DNA of 18,872 nucleotides. Source: Sporisorium sorghi (Eukaryota > Basidiomycota > Ustilaginomycetes > Ustilaginales > Ustilaginaceae). A program made the translations under genes and the position numbers. A model generated the notes under the pieces. The model searched no databases. It was not told where the DNA came from and saw only the letters and a program-made list of their open reading frames with translations. Positions 17,601 through 18,872 of the stretch are shown here, in pieces. Positions within the stretch are counted from its first letter, which is position 1, and each line of letters starts with the position of its first letter. The stretch lies in NCBI GenBank assembly GCA_023212695.1, contig JALCCG010000365.1, positions 1 to 18,872 on the forward strand, in the 5' to 3' direction.

Positions 17601-18767
17601 CGAAGCATCAAGACGCTGCACGTGACGTTCAACATGGACGCTGCGTCGCCGAGCGATCTCGAGACGTCGGCGGAGAACATGGAGGTGTTTGGACAGATAT
17701 TGCGCAACGCGTGTCAGGTCGGATCGGACAGCCTGGCTGCGGACCGGCCGCCGGATGTGATCGTGTTTGGCTTCCAAGAGCTGATCGATCTCGAGAGCAA
17801 GAAGCTTACGGCAAAGAGTCTGCTGCTGGGTGGAGGCAAGAAGAAGGCCAACGATCTGGGCGACCGCGTGTCGCGCCAGTACCGCGCGTGGTACGATAAG
17901 CTCATCCAGATTGTGCGCTACGCCATGCCTGCGACATGCGGCTACCTGCTGGTGCAGTCCGAGTCGCTGGTCGGTCTATTTACGTGCGTGTTTGTCAAGC
18001 AGACCGAGTTCAAGAACGTGCGCGAGCTGGCGATCAGCACGGTCAAGACGGGCATGGGTGGGCGGTACGGCAACAAGGGCGCGGTGATCGCACGACTCGT
18101 GGTGCAGGATACGAGTTTCGCCTTTGTCAATGCTCACCTCGCGGCTGGGCAGAAGCACGTCAAGCAGCGCAACGCCGACGTTGCCGATATTCTGGAGTAC
18201 CCGACGGTGTTCGACGACCCGCACGCCGACCCGGCGGCGTACGTCGGCGGCGGCGATGGCAGCATGATTCTCGATCACGAGCTGTGCGTCTTTGCGGGCG
18301 ATCTCAACTACCGTATCGACCACGCGCGCGACACTGTTCTCTCGGCCATTGGCGCACGCAAGATCGCCCCGCTGCTGGAACAGGACCAGCTGCGCAAGGA
18401 GCTCAAGCACAACCCGGCCTTCCGCCTCAAAGATTTCAGCGAGGCGCCCATCGGGTTCTTGCCGACGTACAAGTACGACCGCGGCACACACGACTGGGAC
18501 ACGTCCGAGAAGAACCGCATCCCGGCATGGTGCGACCGCGTGCTCTTCAAGAGCCACAACCCAGACCGTATCCGCTGCCTGGAGTATAGGAGGTGGGAGT
18601 GCACCATTAGCGACCATAGACCCGTCACGGCCATCTTTGAGGCCAGGATCAAGGCGGCGGATCACAGGGCAAGGCAGGCGGTCGAGGATGAAGTCAAGGT
18701 CAAGTGGCAGGAGCTCGAGAGGCGGTTGTTGGAGACGGCGATGGCGGCGTATGCCGACCCGAAGTAG
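14655..18767 (+). CDS. WD40-domain inositol polyphosphate 5-phosphatase
   Basis: A 1370-residue single-exon protein. Residues 1-600 are low in complexity, with Pro-rich SH3-ligand-like motifs (KIPPPRPPKP at 228-237, PPAVPPRPLK at 331-340). A WD40-type propeller spans about 605-980 (YLWCGTKDGHIWELDI, FVYFGHDSGHISIWS, LWVATRAGTISVFDT, VASGGLDAAVHLWDG). The IPPc catalytic domain covers about 985-1340: VTFNMD (Asn993), FGFQE (Glu1042), GDLNYR (Asp1216, Asn1218), PAWCDRVLF (Cys1293, Asp1294) and SDHRPV (Asp1320, His1321). All key residues are present. Such enzymes remove the 5-phosphate from phosphoinositides or soluble inositol phosphates; exact substrate is unknown. The WD40 plus 5-phosphatase order resembles some plant 5-phosphatases and differs from the Sac1-plus-5-phosphatase synaptojanins of yeast. 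No transmembrane segment or CAAX box is seen. The ATG context (GCAGCATGGCG) is good. The stop codon opens a 22-G tract. Confidence 0.93.
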   Translation: MADQAGGQEPDEFGALPGAVSDLRSRFEQLSKSENSRPAYAHRTSSSTTATRQKDLNATHTFGQAEKKLIIGQFAPQKPKKSSSIASVSPPSLADDASTSASASNATTTSLSKQLQPAPTTTINAADLAVLTAPSSANSSTSELVKVVTKDKHASHPRQASGSAKSLTIPTSKFGEPSPSLLTPKSYNAREVAASLPGSSTTSAAASATPSATVSASASDTEGPAKAKIPPPRPPKPTSHAHGIQILDDADLERLSAGSSARVLSLASMFGHHSLQQKASSNNGKGANLKPTPNRIATGGNHFLRYSRSNEQLSPSADTGSEPPNPFKMTPPAVPPRPLKTDSSSESLSRLPGSIASVVLDSDAGSAPAIPAGQIDTSFISLSPPDASLTLPPPLPSRGADSLGVEAPLRRRLSASKSTGYLPLIGSVCSEAESETPPLPALPARKPAGGDAGAAQNGSSIMPPPQRSTPSATPAAAVHRSQTVIARSSPIPVSNKATRHPHHANSLPPNEMDAASTRLPPPVRDANVTPSGSIGHRFGSRFSSRSNRPGSDSSEGEDDAELASSLSPSSSFKAPSGLRRMHATADMTATGLPDTSHANRRAPKFNPDCCTCAKQAFQCFAVCGHTVVTGSGDKVKVYRVGESASGVGEKLCTVGEHLSKEVKLTALEFRPPNHGQPPVPAIGRRSHAETADEGRYLWCGTKDGHIWELDIAEAQVVYSRQNIHSEPILLLKRVGDRMVALDEGGKISLWLPSADPDPALAGLRLSNQPITQRIAMEKGSYPCVVGQQLWVASGPSAQRNAKDYAGCKGPRIRIYNPFADDKPFNALSKAVSIPPDMAEGVGVVTSGAVIPSRPNFVYFGHDSGHISIWSRQTYECVGVRRLGPHGLTAVAGVVKYLWVATRAGTISVFDTETAPWRALKVWTAHKEPITAIKVDEHGIEKAGRLQVASGGLDAAVHLWDGTLSYDWIEAEKSSREAEYCTYRSIKTLHVTFNMDAASPSDLETSAENMEVFGQILRNACQVGSDSLAADRPPDVIVFGFQELIDLESKKLTAKSLLLGGGKKKANDLGDRVSRQYRAWYDKLIQIVRYAMPATCGYLLVQSESLVGLFTCVFVKQTEFKNVRELAISTVKTGMGGRYGNKGAVIARLVVQDTSFAFVNAHLAAGQKHVKQRNADVADILEYPTVFDDPHADPAAYVGGGDGSMILDHELCVFAGDLNYRIDHARDTVLSAIGARKIAPLLEQDQLRKELKHNPAFRLKDFSEAPIGFLPTYKYDRGTHDWDTSEKNRIPAWCDRVLFKSHNPDRIRCLEYRRWECTISDHRPVTAIFEARIKAADHRARQAVEDEVKVKWQELERRLLETAMAAYADPK

Positions 18768-18788
18768 GGGGGGGGGGGGGGGGGGGGG
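18767..18788 (+). repeat. poly(G) tract (22 G) starting in a stop codon
   Basis: The G of the TAG stop (18765-18767) is the first of 22 consecutive G residues. The strand stays purine-only from 18766 to 18817, with further short G runs. The tract would form part of the 3' UTR and could adopt G-quadruplex structure. Confidence 0.85.
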
Positions 18789-18872
18789 AAAAGAGAGGGG
18801 GGGAGAGGAGAGAGGGGTTTTTAAAAAATTGGAATGACATTGTTTAGTTTTCTCTTTTCGCGGTCGTCTGGG
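18789..18872. other. 3' flank of the 5-phosphatase gene
   Basis: The purine-rich strand ends at 18817 and gives way to an AT-rich segment (TTTTTAAAAAATTGG). No further gene is visible before the window ends. Confidence 0.4.

Overview
The window looks like nuclear DNA of a basidiomycete fungus, most likely a smut (Ustilaginales). The evidence is a dispersed single 118-nt 5S rRNA gene of basidiomycete type, long mostly intron-free genes, two short introns with GTAAGT donors and CTGAC branch sites, Ser/Ala-rich low-complexity N-termini, pyrimidine-rich leaders and long intergenic homopolymer tracts. Genus and species are inferences; I could not run a search.

Layout. 1-62 is a poly(A) tract at the window edge. 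255-2023 (+) is a Siw14-type dual-specificity phosphatase with one intron. 2172-4481 (-) is a CCA-adding tRNA nucleotidyltransferase, convergent with it. 4482-4854 is a divergent promoter gap. 4855-6108 (+) is the signal recognition particle subunit SRP19/Sec65 with one intron. 6580-6697 (+) is 5S rRNA followed by an 18-T Pol III terminator. 6717-10501 is a 3.8-kb stretch with no convincing intact gene. It holds six copies of a 22-bp palindrome (7477-8338) interspersed with CCAAT boxes, a 23-bp inverted repeat (8408-8430 / 8729-8751) whose two arms encode the same short peptide on opposite strands, and several homopolymer tracts. 10502-12727 (+) is an unrecognised Ser-rich membrane protein. 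12882-13751 (-) is a Nit1-like amidase of the nitrilase superfamily. 13752-14654 is a divergent promoter gap. 14655-18767 (+) is a 1370-residue protein joining a WD40 propeller to an inositol-polyphosphate 5-phosphatase domain, and its stop codon runs straight into a 22-G tract.

How the genes relate. Eukaryotic neighbours need not share function. Two loose themes are visible. One is RNA and translation: CCA addition to tRNA, 5S rRNA, and SRP19 for co-translational targeting. The other is inositol phosphate signalling: a Siw14-type inositol-pyrophosphate phosphatase at one end and a 5-phosphatase at the other. The part least explained by known genes is 7.4-8.8 kb, with its palindrome cluster and inverted coding relic. 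This is the best candidate for something undescribed, although an old mobile-element relic is a sober alternative.
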